Assembly: GCA_037367405.1 (NCBI GenBank)
Contig: JAZKJV010002623.1
Coordinates: 434,001 to 498,000 of the forward strand
Source: Ottelia alismoides
Taxonomy: Eukaryota > Streptophyta > Magnoliopsida > Alismatales > Hydrocharitaceae
Direction of reading: 5' to 3'
Length of the DNA stretch: 64,000 bases
The position numbers were made by a program, and so were the translations under genes. The notes beneath the pieces are model-generated. The model saw only the letters and a list, made by a program, of their open reading frames with translations, was not told the origin of the DNA and searched no databases. Within the stretch, counting starts at the first letter, position 1, and each line of letters begins with the position of its first letter. Below, in pieces: positions 10,348 to 22,859 of the stretch.

Positions 10348-11130
10348 CGACTTGGATAGATGGATACTAGCAGTGAAGTCTGAAATAGACTTTGTGAATA
10401 AGAGTGGTGTATGGACCCTAGAGGATGCACTTAAAGGGGCTAAACCCATTAGGTGTAAATGGATTTTCAAGAGAACGAGGGACCCCGTGGGAATGTAGAG
10501 ATCTTCAAAGCATATCCCATAGCTAAGGGATACACACAGAGATAAGGCATCAAATACGGTGAGGCATTCTCTCATGTGGTCATGCTTAAATCCACCAGGA
10601 CATTGCTTTCTATACTACACATCTTGACTACAACATCTGGCTGATGGACATTAATATCGATTTCTCAATGGATACCTTAAGGAGGATATCTATATGGTGG
10701 GGATGACAAAGTGTGGAAGATAAAGAAATCCATTTATGGGCTCGAACAAGCTTCTCGTATATAGAACATACAATTTTATGAAAGCATAAAGGGTCATTAT
10801 TTCATTAAAAATCAAAATGAACCATGCGCGTATAGTAATCTTAGTGGGAGTACCACCGCGTTCATTGTGCTTTACATAGATGACATCCTGATCGTTGGTA
10901 ATGACATCAGGAGGATGATCATTGTTAGGATCTGGGTGTCCCATATCTTCGAGGTGAATGATCGTAGAGAAGCCTCTTACGCTTGGGTCTGAAATTATTC
11001 AGAAATAGAGAGAAGAGAATATTGGGACCATCACAACAAGGATACATCAGAAGATCTTGGAAAGATTCAAAGTGGATAATCCCAAGAAAGGTTTTTTTTC
11101 TCTTAAGACATATCATAAAATTATCTACGA
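10348..11130 (+). pseudogene. E reverse transcriptase relic (Copia RVT_2)
   Basis: Interrupted translation shows RWMLAVKSEIDFV, VWTLEDA, KPIRCKWIFK, IAKGYTQ, KSIYGL and the catalytic FIVLYIDDILIVGND (YIDD codons at 10873-10884). These are the consecutive conserved blocks of a Copia RT. Several stops and frame changes make it non-functional, although the YIDD box itself is intact. The upstream edge at about 10.34 kb is abrupt: integrase and gag are absent. Confidence 0.85.
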
Positions 11131-11179
11131 GGATGGCTCCTCAGACTGTTGAGAAAAAAAGCCATGTTAGGATGCTCTT

Positions 11180-11520
11180 ATGCATATATTGTAGGAAGTC
11201 TAATGTATGACATGATGTGTACTAGACTAGATATCTGCCACATAGTGGGAGTGACAAGTCATTATTAATCTTGCTATGGAGAGGAATACTAGATCGTAGT
11301 GAAAAGCATCGTCAAGTGCCTAAGAAGAACTCAGGATTGCATCTTGGTTTATGGATATAAATGATCTCCAAGTCATAGTATACATAGATTCAGACTTCCA
11401 ATCAAATGTGGATGATAGGAAGTCAACCTCAGGTTTCATATTCTTTTTGGACGGTAGTATTGTGAGCTAACCCTGGCAAGAAGCAGGGTACTATGGATGT
11501 TCTGACAAAGTCGAATATTA
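11180..11520 (+). pseudogene. E RNase H relic
   Basis: The translation contains GSLMYDMMCTRLDI (palm/connection region) and then VYIDSDF...DDRKSTSGFIFFLDG, the first half of the Copia RNase H. The region carrying the second and third catalytic residues is deleted: sequence jumps to a stretch resembling the C-terminal end before the 3' untranslated region. Confidence 0.8.
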
Positions 11521-11720
11521 AATGCATAAGATGCAATAACTGCATTGGGTGTGATTACTATTCATTTGGAATATGCAAGTTTGTAATAGAACTTTTCATG
11601 GTCTGCAATAATAAAGTGACTAATCAACATTCCTGAATATTTGGCTGCATAATAAATAATTAGGACTTGAGTGTGTATTTAAGAGTTGTACATGAATGGC
11701 CCTGAGGTCTAGCAGGAGAT

Positions 11721-14220
11721 TGTTGGACTTATAAGCCCTTAGCAATCCATTAATGCAGTAATAGTTATTGTTTTTCATACAGGTTGAATGTTTGCATTTG
11801 CACTTAATTAAAGGTTTCTCTGTACAATTAGGTTTATGTACCATGTCCTTCTTGAATATCATACAATTGATAAGACATAAATGACTTCATCGTTGTGATA
11901 TTCAAGACTGATCTCTAGTCTGAGAGAAAGATGACAATATTTATCTAAAGATTGATCTGTAACTTACCAATTGATGCATGTCCTCTGCTAGGAATAGAGC
12001 TTCATACATTACATGGTAGTCAAGTTAAAGTTGTTGATCTAATAGTCAACAAACTAATCCAAAAAGTCAAATTGTTTAGTCCGGATCATGTTATGACACA
12101 AATGACCAAATGTTGACTAAAATTCAAAATGTTAACCAAAAAGACAATATGCTTGACTATTTGGGTCAAAGTATTGACTTAACGAGGTTGAGATAAATTA
12201 AGACGTGAATTGTAACTATCACAATCAGGAATACATCCATTGCCCAAGAAAAATATGCATCTATATGTCCAAGTATGTGCATTAGACAGACCATTAGATT
12301 GAGACATAACCAAGGTCCATATATCAACGTGTTGATGAGCATATGAGGACATATGAGGTGTATAATCTCTCAAAGGTATCATACATGCTCATACTTGATG
12401 AATCAGGAGACAGAGCTCACTCATGAGATATTTGATAATTTCATGCATGATCATCTTATTTATAAAATAATACATGGATTCAAAATATTAATATATATTT
12501 TTAGAAAGCTCACGATTAATATTGTTGCCCAATTATCTATTGAGAAATCTACTGATATACCCTTTAAAGACACCATGAAATGAGGGTTTAAACTTCGACT
12601 GTATCAAAGTATTCCAGTATATATGATGATAGAGTATTAGGAATACTCTAGGTTGATGCGTTCATAATATATCATATACCATGACACTTCCATTTTGAGA
12701 GAGTGATAAAAACCGAATGAATTTTAGTGACTCAATTTTAGGGCCCAATGATATGAGAATTAATTTAATTAAGTCTCATATCAAAGGATCCAACTCCAAT
12801 GTCCAATGCTAAGTCCAAATGTTGGAAATAGAAATGGAAATGGATATGGATTCACTTCCATATCTCATTTCTAAGATCCGAGAAAAATGATTAGAAATGG
12901 AAGTGGAAGTTAAGCTCATTACTATGATCCATCACTAGAAATATAATGTGATGTATTTCACTAAAAATGATTTAAACATTGAAATTTAACAAACATCCAA
13001 ATTTCAAGTCATTATATATGAATAGTATGTTATCTCCGAAATTATCTCCAAGTATCCGCAATAGCAACTCACAAGTCCTAAGTTGGTTAGGACTTGTAAA
13101 TTATGATCAATATCATGGATATAATTTTCCAAGGATAGTGTGAATGGGATTTACATTTTTTATCATTATTTAATATGAATGATGGTTTATATTAATTTAT
13201 ATTCATAGTAATATTCATATTAATATAAACATGATTCATATGTTATTTCAAGGCATGTTTAGACATGATTCATATTAGATTACTAAATATAAATTGAGGT
13301 TTAGGAATTGGATTCAAAAATTGAGATGTTGTTCTCATAACTAACCAAATTATGATATTTTAAATTTAATTTAGCAGAGGATAATTGAATTATAATATCA
13401 TATCACTTATTGTAACTAAAATTAAATATGATATCTCAAGGTGGATGCCCACCACGAGTCCTACTTGTTGTAGACTCTCTCTTAATTTTATTTCTTTATC
13501 TTGATAATTATATGGAATAAATTGTTAGTCCAAGTCTTGAAGTATTAGGACTTCTACATGGAAATTAATAGGAGAGAGAGAGAGGCATGATGTGAATGTC
13601 CACAATGAGGAGTAGGACTCCTCATGGACATCCACACCATGTTATATAAGAGAGGTCTTGGCCTCTCTCTTGAACAAAATTTCTTTTTCGATTCCAAGGG
13701 AGCTGCATTACCTTGTAACTTAAGAAGAGAAGAGAGATTTTGGAACTATCTTTGGCTGTCCACCCTCTTCCCTTACCAAATCCTTAGTCGTCTACCCTTA
13801 TGCCTCCATCTTGTTTATGTTGGCTTGTCCCATCATGAGAGAAGATCAACTTCTTCTTCATGCTCCATGTATGTGAACAAGGACTCGATTTTGTGCGACA
13901 AAATCAAGAGATAGATATCTACTTGATCTCTTTTGCACGGAATACTTCAAGGAGAAGTAGATATCAAGTTGACGGGAAGCAACACGAATCATTATCGCAC
14001 ATGTGAGAAAAGCTACGCATGATCGTACTTGATTCGAGAGGTCTCTTCAATTAGAGACTCCTGCTTCAATAATAAAGGTCTGAATGATTGTGATCTACTA
14101 AGCTTCTGCCCATCGATTGATTGACCTTGATCTGTTGATCAACTATTTTCAACCTTTTCTCCTATTGATAGATGTCAAGTTAATCGATCACCCGATACAT
14201 TTGCAAGTTGTTTGATTTAT
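11721..14220 (+). repeat. E 3' LTR (right end approximate)
   Basis: Starts TGTTGGACTT right after AGCAGGAGAT. A TATA-like TATATAAG at 13643-13650 precedes a region matching the transcribed part of the C LTR. Diverged well beyond the C LTR pair, so much older. The exact 3' end was not seen. Confidence 0.7.
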
Positions 14221-15508
14221 CACCATCAAAAAGTTGATACTTCACCCTTCGTATTTTTTATTTGATCAAGCATCTTTATCCAATAGGTTACAAGATTGAT
14301 GCTGCAGAAAACATTATCATGACAATCTCATCTATAAAGATGTCAGATGATGTGAATTTCCAATTACATCCATCAAACTTACATGGGTCGATGGTTACCT
14401 TATGGACATAATGAAGGCCAATGAACAAACTTGATCAATAGTACCTTTTAAATAGCTAAGTCAACATCAGAATCATCTACTCCAAGAAGTTGCACGGGCT
14501 TGGGGGTGTACTACTTTAAGAATTTTTATTAACTTCAAAATTGTGCTTGATAGTCACCAAAATGATTAAGAACAAATGCAACCAATGTGCACAATGACTT
14601 GTCTTTGTTTGGATAAATTACAAAAAAGACAACTTTACATTGAATCCCAATTTAGGGACTCATCTTTAAATTGTAATAATTAAGAGAATCAAGTTTATGT
14701 TAGCGTTAAATACCCTAAACGACGTAAAAGGACTATGCTATTGTTTTATCAGCTGGCGATTATACCCTTGTGTATTAGGGTATTTTCCCCCTTTTTTCTC
14801 CAATTCCAACCTCATGTGAAGGACGCTCTTCTCCCTTCCTCCCACAAATGCGATTTAGGTTTCTGCCATCTTCAATCGGGGCCATCGTCTCACGGGAACC
14901 TCTCTAGCAAGTTTCCCATCTTCGACTCTAGATGTCGTGATGTCCGCCCGAAGCTCCCATCACCAATTTGGGTAACCCTAAGTTTTAGGCACTGTCACAA
15001 TTGATTTATCTTACATAGGGTGGATAATCATATGACACAATTGATTTATCTTACATAGGGTGATAATCATATGATGTTGCCAACCATGAGACAACGATCT
15101 CCATTTTGAGGTTGGTGAGTTAGTTACGAGAATCGAATTCCGATGCTTAGTTGCATCGAAATATGTTACCATCTCCCAAAAGAAACAAATGAAACTATTA
15201 CTTCTGCTTTATGTAGTTACCAATTTGGGAAATCATTCAAATATGTGGATTGCGGATTACATCTTTGTAACATCAGAAGTTCCTAAGATATGGAGACTTC
15301 TGACTATTAAAAAGAAGATTATTCAAGAGTATAGTAGTTTCATGTGTTCCCTCTTGGCTAGAATTCTAGGTGTAGTTTGTATTGAATTGGTCTGTACCAA
15401 CTATTTAGTAGACTGAGTTAATCATTTAATTAATAGGCTAACTAAAAGGAGATAGCTAATTTACATTCGGTGGACTACTACTACATGCCAACTGGTCCTC
15501 TGGTATTT
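14221..15508. other. Unassigned sequence between E and D
   Basis: No supported gene. Contains a short C/T-rich segment at about 14780-14950 with an 89-aa plus-strand frame lacking any domain, and the tandem duplication at 14996-15074. Confidence 0.4.
14996..15074. repeat. 40-bp tandem duplication
   Basis: CACAATTGATTTATC... through ATCATATGA occurs twice head to tail (14996-15035 and 15036-15074). The second copy lacks one G. Very recent by its near identity. Confidence 0.95.
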
Positions 15509-17558
15509 TGATGGTATCTTGAGATTGGATTTGAAGAGAAACTTGATCTCGCACATCATGGAAAGCTCGTAATAAATAGATCATATAAAAAAACAAGTAT
15601 GCACATATGAGTAATGTAACGAACATAAAAAAGAATTTTTTGGCATTGCGAAACCATAGATATGAAAATTTATTTCTTCACAGATTCATAAACCCCATGA
15701 TCAAGGGGTTGTTACCTTTGACGTGTATAGTCTCTAAGTTAAGAGACTTTCTAAATAAAGTACTATCACGTTCATGGGTGAGGATGAATCTCATGAATCC
15801 TGCATATGCAAGAGAGATGCGTCTCTTTTATTTTCTTCTCCACATGCAGGTAATCTCTTCTTGATCATTGTGGTATACTCTAGCGAGTCATCATCGTACG
15901 AGGTTACCTTCTTCTCCATGAGCACAACGACATGAAGAAGATGATGGTTTTCTTCTTCTCATGAGGATGACCACAATGTAGAGAGAAGAAGAAGAAGAGG
16001 GGGGTGATCACTGCATGGAGAGTGAGAGAGGGAGATGGCTAGGGATCACGGATGAGAGAAAGTCTTCTCTTTTTCTAGGGGTTCTTATTTTGTGAAGAAA
16101 AGAGAATGTTGTGGAATGAAAAATATTATTGGAAGAGAGAGACTAACCCCTTTTTTGTATATTAAAGAGGTATAATAACACGGGGAGAGAAAAGAGATGC
16201 TCTCTTCTCTTCTATTCCTTTTAGGAGTTTGATTTGCATCAATTATTCTTCAATGGAAAGTCCCACCGGTATCTATTGTAGGAAATGTTGTAGATTCTCT
16301 CAAATATTATGTATCATATTCATCTCCACCAAAATAATAAATGTAAAGATATCAACATTTAATTAATGTACGAATCTCATCCACATTAGCATTAGTAGAT
16401 TTATGTGAATCATATTCACATAATTCCTAATTTAAATATGATAACCCTATCCTCGTACTTTCCAAGATTAATATGAGAATCTTATTCTCAATATTTCCAA
16501 TGAGAATCTTATTCTCAAGATTTTCAACATATGGGAATCTTATTCTCAAGATTTCCAACATTGATATGAGAATCTCGTTCTCAAGATTTTCAACATATGG
16601 GAATCTTATTCTCAATGCTCCCAATATAATGTGAATCATATTCATATTTTCCCTCAAATTAAATATAAATCATATCTACATTAATTCTATTAAATGTGAA
16701 TCATATTAATATTATTCCTCTACATCAATTATGAATCATATTCACATTAACTCCAACAAATCTGAAGCATATACACATTAATTACGGTCACATTTGTAGT
16801 TAAAATCACATATTAAGTACTGAATTCCTCAAAGTAGTGATTCCAAATTCTGTTAGGCAACCCTGTGCTTCATAATGCAAAGACTTGGGGATAATTTCAA
16901 GGATATTGTATAGGTCATGTAAATTGGCTTGATATTTAGACTAATTATAATATCATGAATTATACCACTTTGAGTCATCTCATTTATTAGATATTCAAAG
17001 ATATTAAACCTATTGCCTAGTTAACTTCGAACACTTTTAGATCAATTTTCAACTCTTTAGATTTAGCACATGGTTCTATGAATTAAGACTTAATCCAAAT
17101 GATTCTCATTCATTTAGAATCAGATCAGAGTCGTTAAATCCACGATTTCATCATTCCCTTGGAATGGGAGCTCATTATATACAATCTATTATGTTGACAT
17201 TGAACTCAAGCGTTCAAATACTCATGCATCTTACAAACTAGAAAACTTTGAATAACTCAGAGTTCAATCGCAGAGTTGATATTCTCCTTCAAGGGTTTAT
17301 CGATAGATTTCTCAATCGATCATTGGAAGGAAATATTAATCGCATACTTTCCAAAAGCATATATGAACATTCTCGAATTTATCTTTTATTTCTAAAATAA
17401 GATTACCAGAAGTGGAATGTGTCTTGACTAAAATATCTCCTAATGATTGAGCTCATGTCTTTCGATTCAGTAAGTATGAACTTGTATGATTCCTTTGAGA
17501 TATCTTATATCTCATATTTCCTTGCATCACACAAACTTGCAAGCAAGTGATATATCCA
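15509..17558 (-). repeat. D 3' LTR, distal part (split by element A)
   Basis: Read on the minus strand this matches the later part of the C LTR: TCTCAAAGGAATCATAC, a GACATGAGCTCA block, ATATGCTTTTGGAAAGTAT, and so on. It is the continuation of the LTR that begins at 40914 and stops at 40408, so element A (17559-40407) lies inside it. The left end is estimated by length against C. Confidence 0.75.
16472..16615. repeat. Palindromic microrepeats inside the D LTR
   Basis: Five near copies of the imperfect palindrome TGAGAATCTTATTCTCA, spaced roughly 30-40 bp and separated by AGATTTTCAACATA-like spacers. Confidence 0.8.
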
Positions 17559-18237
17559 TGATTTATCATCATATTATCTACTATCCCTCTTAATTAAATC
17601 AACCAATATGATTCATCATCAATTTACTAATATTAAAAATTAACCTTTGTATATATTAACCCTAATTATTGTATATAAATAAACCTGTTATTGTGCCTTT
17701 ATTTTCTATATTTTATTATTATTGTCAAAAATCCAATAAAAATTAGATCAATATTATATATATTTGTTTTCATATTATTTATAAATAAAAATTCACCAAC
17801 GAAATTAAAATAAGTATTTTAAAAATACTTATAAAAATATATCTATGTAAATATAATGTATTTTGACTTCGGGTTCTACATGAAAATTATAGATCTTGAA
17901 TATATCTACAACTTTCATGTTGAAAATTTTTTTATTTGAGCTTTCTAATTATTTTATTTTCATTTTACTAACTTTTTTCTCTTCTAATTTTCTCATTGAG
18001 CCATGTAGCTCTCTTTGGAGAGACCAAGTGACCCGCCTCTTCTTTACCACCCATGCACATTCTTAGCCACCGGATCCTTCTAAATCTGATGGTTCAACTT
18101 CATCCACGCCTACTCCACCTCCCAGTTGTCTGATGAGATCATCAAATCTCATCAGGACCTTCTCTTCGCACCTCATCGAGAGATGTCTAATGCGCCCCAT
18201 CAAACGGTCGTTGTTCATCTTCTCTCCCCCTAACTAC
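17559..18237 (+). repeat. A 5' LTR, part 1
   Basis: Matches 37703-38360 of the right LTR (TGATTTATCATCATATTATCT start, then TATTGTATATAAATAAACCT). It is cut at ACTAC by insertion of C. Confidence 0.88.
18233..18237. repeat. TSD of C, left copy (ACTAC)
   Basis: Identical to 32336-32340; flanks the C LTR termini exactly. Confidence 0.95.
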
Positions 18238-19930
18238 TGTTGGACATGTGAGCCCACAGCGAGACATTATGCAATAAATGTTATTGCGAATATCATTCCC
18301 TGATCTGAAATGAAGAATAAATAATTTGCATAATAGGTCCCTCTGTATAATTAGGGTTATGTACCATGGCTGTCTTAATGATCATACAGCTGTTGATTCA
18401 ATTATTGAATCATAGAGGCTGGTGTTTGGATGAATATCTAAAGGGTTAGATTGAGGACTCATCAAGCACCGTCAAATGATTATTAAGATGTGATCTCCAG
18501 CCTGAGTAGGAGATGGCAATCCTTTCTCACATAGGCTGATATCTGACCGACCTCTTGATGCAGGTCCTCTGCATAGGAATAGAGATTCGGAGGTGTCAGA
18601 TTAGTTAGGTCAAAGAGTTGACTTAACGAGATCGAGATAACCTAAGTCCTATGTTGAATGCTGTCACAGCATAGGCACACATCCTCTGACCGGAGACAGA
18701 TGTGTTACTATATGTCTGAGTGTGTACATTTGGCAGACCAATAGGTTGATGACCTAACCAAGGTCTATACACCGGCGCGCTGGTGTGCATGTAAGGGCAT
18801 ATGAGTAATACGATCTCTCAAAGGGATCATACAGGCTCACTACTGAACCGGAAGACATGAGCTCACTCATGAGATATTGGGAAGAATCAAATTCCGTGCA
18901 CGGTCGTCTCGCTTTGGAAGCTTGACTGAATTTGTAGGTTTGATATATACTTTTGGAAAGTATATGATCAAGACCTAGGTATGATATATGCTTTTGGAAA
19001 GTATATGATCGATACCAAATCCCAATGATCAAATGAGAAACTTGGTGATCAAACCCTGAAGAAGACAGTGAAAAAATAGATCTTGATCTTCGGGTTGACC
19101 ATGGGTTTTCCAGTATGCAGGATGTACATGTATTGGGAATATCTGAGGGTGATGTGATAAAAAACGATTATATATCCATGACGCTTCCATTCCGAGGGAG
19201 TGATGAAACAGGTCTGGATTTTAGTGACTCCTTTCAGTAGAGAAGCAATCTGATCTTAGTCCAAGTGTTGGACATTGGTCTGAATGAGATTCAGATTCAA
19301 TGAAGATTAGATTTGCGGTCTTGATTTAATCAAGCATCTGTGGGAGGTTCGTACGATCTGGATTTGAGACGAGATCTCAACATCCAAGTCACTATACGTG
19401 GAATAATACAATCGCCATGTCCTTATCTCCAAGTATCTGCGGAGAAAGCACATTATTCTTGAAAGGATTCAAGAATAATTCATTTGATGAAATGTATATC
19501 CAAGCAAGGACTTGTTGATTAAATAAGATTTAATTATCAAGCTTGAATATGAATATGATTTATATTGTGAAAATGATTATCTAAGATAATTAAATGGGAT
19601 TTAATTATCAAGGATTAAGAGAATGTGGATAACACTATCCATGATATATGTGTGTTATAAATGTGATTTATAACATACATATATAAGAGAGAGAATTTAT
19701 GTAAATAGCATTTGTTAATTAATAATGTGGATTGGATTCACATTTACTAATTAATTGGAAATGCAATTTACTAATTAGTTTGGGTTGTGAATATGATTCA
19801 CATAGTATTCAATGGCAAGATTGAAATATTCACAAATTAATTTGGAATTAATTTGGTGAATATTTATTGTGATTAATTAAGGAATAATAAGATAAATAAA
19901 ATGGAGCAAAATAAACCACCCTCCATAGGT

Positions 19931-19963
19931 GGCGTCACCCATGAATTGTTCATGGGTGACGCC
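19931..19963. repeat. Perfect 15-bp hairpin in the C 5' LTR
   Basis: GGCGTCACCCATGAA, loop TTG, TTCATGGGTGACGCC. Outer flanks (CCACCCTCC / GGGAGG) extend the pairing imperfectly. It lies about 230 bp upstream of the TATA box. Confidence 0.95.
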
Positions 19964-20189
19964 CCCCATTTTTAGGGAGGTTGGTTGACTCCATTTTTAT
20001 TTATCACATTATCTCTTAATTAGTTAATGTTAAATTAAATTATGTTGATAATGTTGCAACATTTTTTAATTTAAATTAATGTTGTTGGTTTTAATCAACA
20101 ACAATCATAGCCATTGATTTAGCATGGACCAAGCATAGCCTTTGGATCCATGTGTCCCATGGATTGAGATCCATTGGATCCTAAACTAA

Positions 20190-20197
20190 TATAAATA
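20190..20197 (+). promoter_or_regulatory. C 5' LTR TATA box
   Basis: TATAAATA about 570 bp before the LTR end, in a conserved position also present at 31756-31763 of the right LTR. Confidence 0.7.
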
Positions 20198-20768
20198 GAG
20201 GGCTAGGGTAGCCTTCCATGGGACATCATTAAGAGTTGTACAAGGTGACAACTCTCTCTCTCTCTCTTTCTCATTCTCGTCCTCTCTCTCTTTCTCTTCT
20301 CCATTAAGTGGTCGTCCACTTTGTGTTGAGAAAGGAGAGACTCTCGGCTTCTTCTTCGACGACTCGTGGATCTCCATCTTCTTTGGAGTTTCTTACTCTA
20401 AAGGAAGACGACGGATTTCGTTTGACGAAATCGGGGGAGCCATCGCTTGGATCTTCATCGAGGATTGCGGGAAGGAACGTGACTCATCATCGCGCCCGCA
20501 AAGTGTGTTCTTCGTGGATCGGACTTAAGATATGAGGATCTCTACTTTGGGATCTCGCGATCACAACCACACTTTAAGAGGTATTCCTTGTACTTTGTGG
20601 TTTGATGAAACGATCCGAGAAGTGTTCTCGTGATCATGTGGTTTCATCTTTAAGTTAAATTTTAATTTCCGCTGCATCTAGCATCTAGTACGACTAGTTG
20701 CTCCGATTGCATACGATGCGATCAACACGCTTCCGTGATGCACTTAAGGATACTCAATATCCTTCAAG

Positions 20769-20780
20769 TGGTATCAGAGC
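20769..20780 (+). promoter_or_regulatory. C primer-binding site (tRNA-Met type)
   Basis: TGGTATCAGAGC, two bases inside the 5' LTR; a perfect Copia PBS. Confidence 0.96.
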
Positions 20781-21994
20781 TATATGTTGAATAAGGTTTT
20801 GGATGTGATCCATAGACCTTAGACGATTTGGTTCTTGAAAGGGTTGCGAAATGTTTACTGCATTTCAATTTTTCGCACCTCTGTAAAATTGAATTTTTTC
20901 GGCTCTGTTTAAAATGTTTAAACACGAAATTTTCAATTGGATTTTGTTCCCCATTAAACAAGGAAACCATAGGACTTGAGTTTACTAAATTTGGACTTTA
21001 TTTGCTCAAGATATGGCTTTTTGAATATGACTATATTCACTGTTGCGGGAACTGCGGATTTGAACGTAATTAATGAGATGATTACGGTTTTAATCCGCCT
21101 TGAAATGCGTGAATTATCACTTGGGTTCTTTAATAAATCAAATAGGCAATCTTTGGAAACTGAGTTTTCATTTTTTGGATTTAAATTGATCAAGATATGT
21201 TAATTTTAGTGATTGGGGGTCACTGCTGGAAATTGACATTTTTGATCTTGAACCTTGTGATATGTCATTCAATTATCATGGTGAAAATTAATTGTTAATT
21301 TTCTGGAATAATTAGTGATAAATATTTGTGAAATATTTAAAGAGATAATTATTTCATTGAATGACACTTGCCTAAACCACAATGATGAGATATTAGATTT
21401 TGATCATTGGTTCATCAACAAACATTGATTTCATGAAAAACATAGTTTATCCTACAATAGTTGTAGGACAACTTTTACATGAAAAACCCTTTTGCTTGAA
21501 TAGGATTGGGGATTTGTCTAGCAAATCTCCTTATAATAAAAAATGTTTTGATTTATATTATATGGTATATTTTCGGTTGAACAACCGATGAACATCTCAA
21601 AGTATATGATGGTCTATCTGGTATTATCCTTTCCCGAGGCGGATGTGGTGCCTAGTCGGAGAGCATTGGGGTAGCGGGTTGCAACGTATGTGGTCCGTCC
21701 CACTCTCGTCGGTACTGGCCATGACAGCGGGTAGAGACTGTATAATACCGGAGATAGACAATGTGTATTTTTCTAATTATTAAAATTCGAATAATACGTA
21801 CTTTGAGTATATACCTACTATTCAAGTAAAAGACATGTTTGTTGATTGATGATTGGATTGATGATTAATTTAATGTGATTAAATTAATTATATCCAATAA
21901 ACACTCTATTATGAATAGATGTGTATTTCCCTAGGAAGAATTAATTATGTGAATATGATTCACGATAATTAATTACAATTTGAATATGAGGTGG
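20781..21994 (+). other. C untranslated leader
   Basis: Between the PBS and the first 86-bp repeat. The small frames (e.g. 20828-21073, 81 aa) have no domain. No gag could be recognised here; in related elements this is leader plus gag. Confidence 0.5.
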
Positions 21995-22080
21995 AGGATC
22001 ACATAAGTGACATCCATGGTCTCCCGTCAAGGCGAAGGGTTCCGTCGCCAAGGATTGTATGTAGGAGACGCCTGTCCGAA
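21995..22080. repeat. 86-bp direct repeat, left copy
   Basis: AGGATCACATAAGTGACATC... to CCTGTCCGAA, identical over 86 bp to 25702-25787. The two copies bracket the foreign insert. Confidence 0.97.
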
Positions 22081-22859
22081 AAATCACACGGTCGAGAGAG
22101 GAATAAATAATATCAAAGTGTCGTCGTTCTCAACCACATGAATCGGTCAACGAGAAAATTAATTGAAACCACTTAAGAGAAGATAAATCGATGAAAATTA
22201 ATGTAAGCGGTCTTTCGCTATTCTTTTTACCTGGTATAGCGATCCAGGGTCGAACACAAGGAGCACGATTTAAAAACTATGCAGTCAAATTTCCGAAAAG
22301 CTAATTTTTAGTGGTTTTTTGAATTTTATATATATTTTTTGTATTTTAACACAAGCACAATATTCCCAAGGGATAAAAGCACAAAAATTGGATAGAAATT
22401 AAAACAAATCAAACCACAGCTACAGGAATTTTTGTGGAATTTTTAGGCACTTTTACGAATTTTTATGAATTTTCAAAGTTTAGATATGCAAAAAGGCAAT
22501 GTTTTTGATTTTTTTAATATGTCAAATCAATTCAAAATGCTATGAAAACTTTATACAATGATTAGGCACATAAAAAGAGCATCCACAAATTTTCAGATCA
22601 ATAAAAACATTTATTCCATCACGCAAACATGCAAAGTTCAAATCATTTGAAGCACAGGGACTGAAATGCAGATACTGAAAACGTTTTCCACTGTAAATAA
22701 AAGAATTAACTTTTGGTAGAAAAAGCACAATTTACCCAGTGAGGATGATGTCCAGCATGTGCTTTGCTTTGAATGGAGCTTCTTTGCAATTATAAATAAG
22801 TCCAGGAGCTTTTCCGCAATTATCCCAATTTATATTTCTTTTCAAAATCTCAATTAGGG

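Larger units (their letters stand above)
10340..14220 (+). mobile_element. E: decayed large-LTR Copia element, 3' part
   Basis: Plus-strand remnant with RT and RNase H relics (10348-11480), a polypurine-like stretch ending at 11720, and a 3' LTR starting TGTTGGAC at 11721. The LTR resembles the LTR of C along its length: the TACAATTAGG block followed by TTATGTACCAT, the CTTAACGAG...GAGATAA block, ATAACCAAGGTC, and TCTCAAAGG followed by GAGCTCACTCATGAG. The 5' LTR, gag and integrase are missing. The right end is estimated from the TATA-to-end distance in C. Confidence 0.75.
18238..20766 (+). repeat. C 5' LTR
   Basis: 2529 bp. TATAAATA at 20190-20197, preceded by a perfect 15-bp hairpin at 19931-19963 and followed by a (TC)n tract at about 20250-20290. 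Contains a two-copy ~30-bp repeat (18941-18970 and 18982-19011) around TACTTTTGGAAAGTATA. The 75-92 aa frames in this LTR recur in both LTR copies and are not genes. Confidence 0.95.

Noticed and set aside
15497..15508. A PBS left of the D LTR
   Set aside because: CCTCTGGTATTTT only loosely resembles the reverse complement of the tRNA-Met PBS, and this is the 3' LTR of D, where no PBS is expected.
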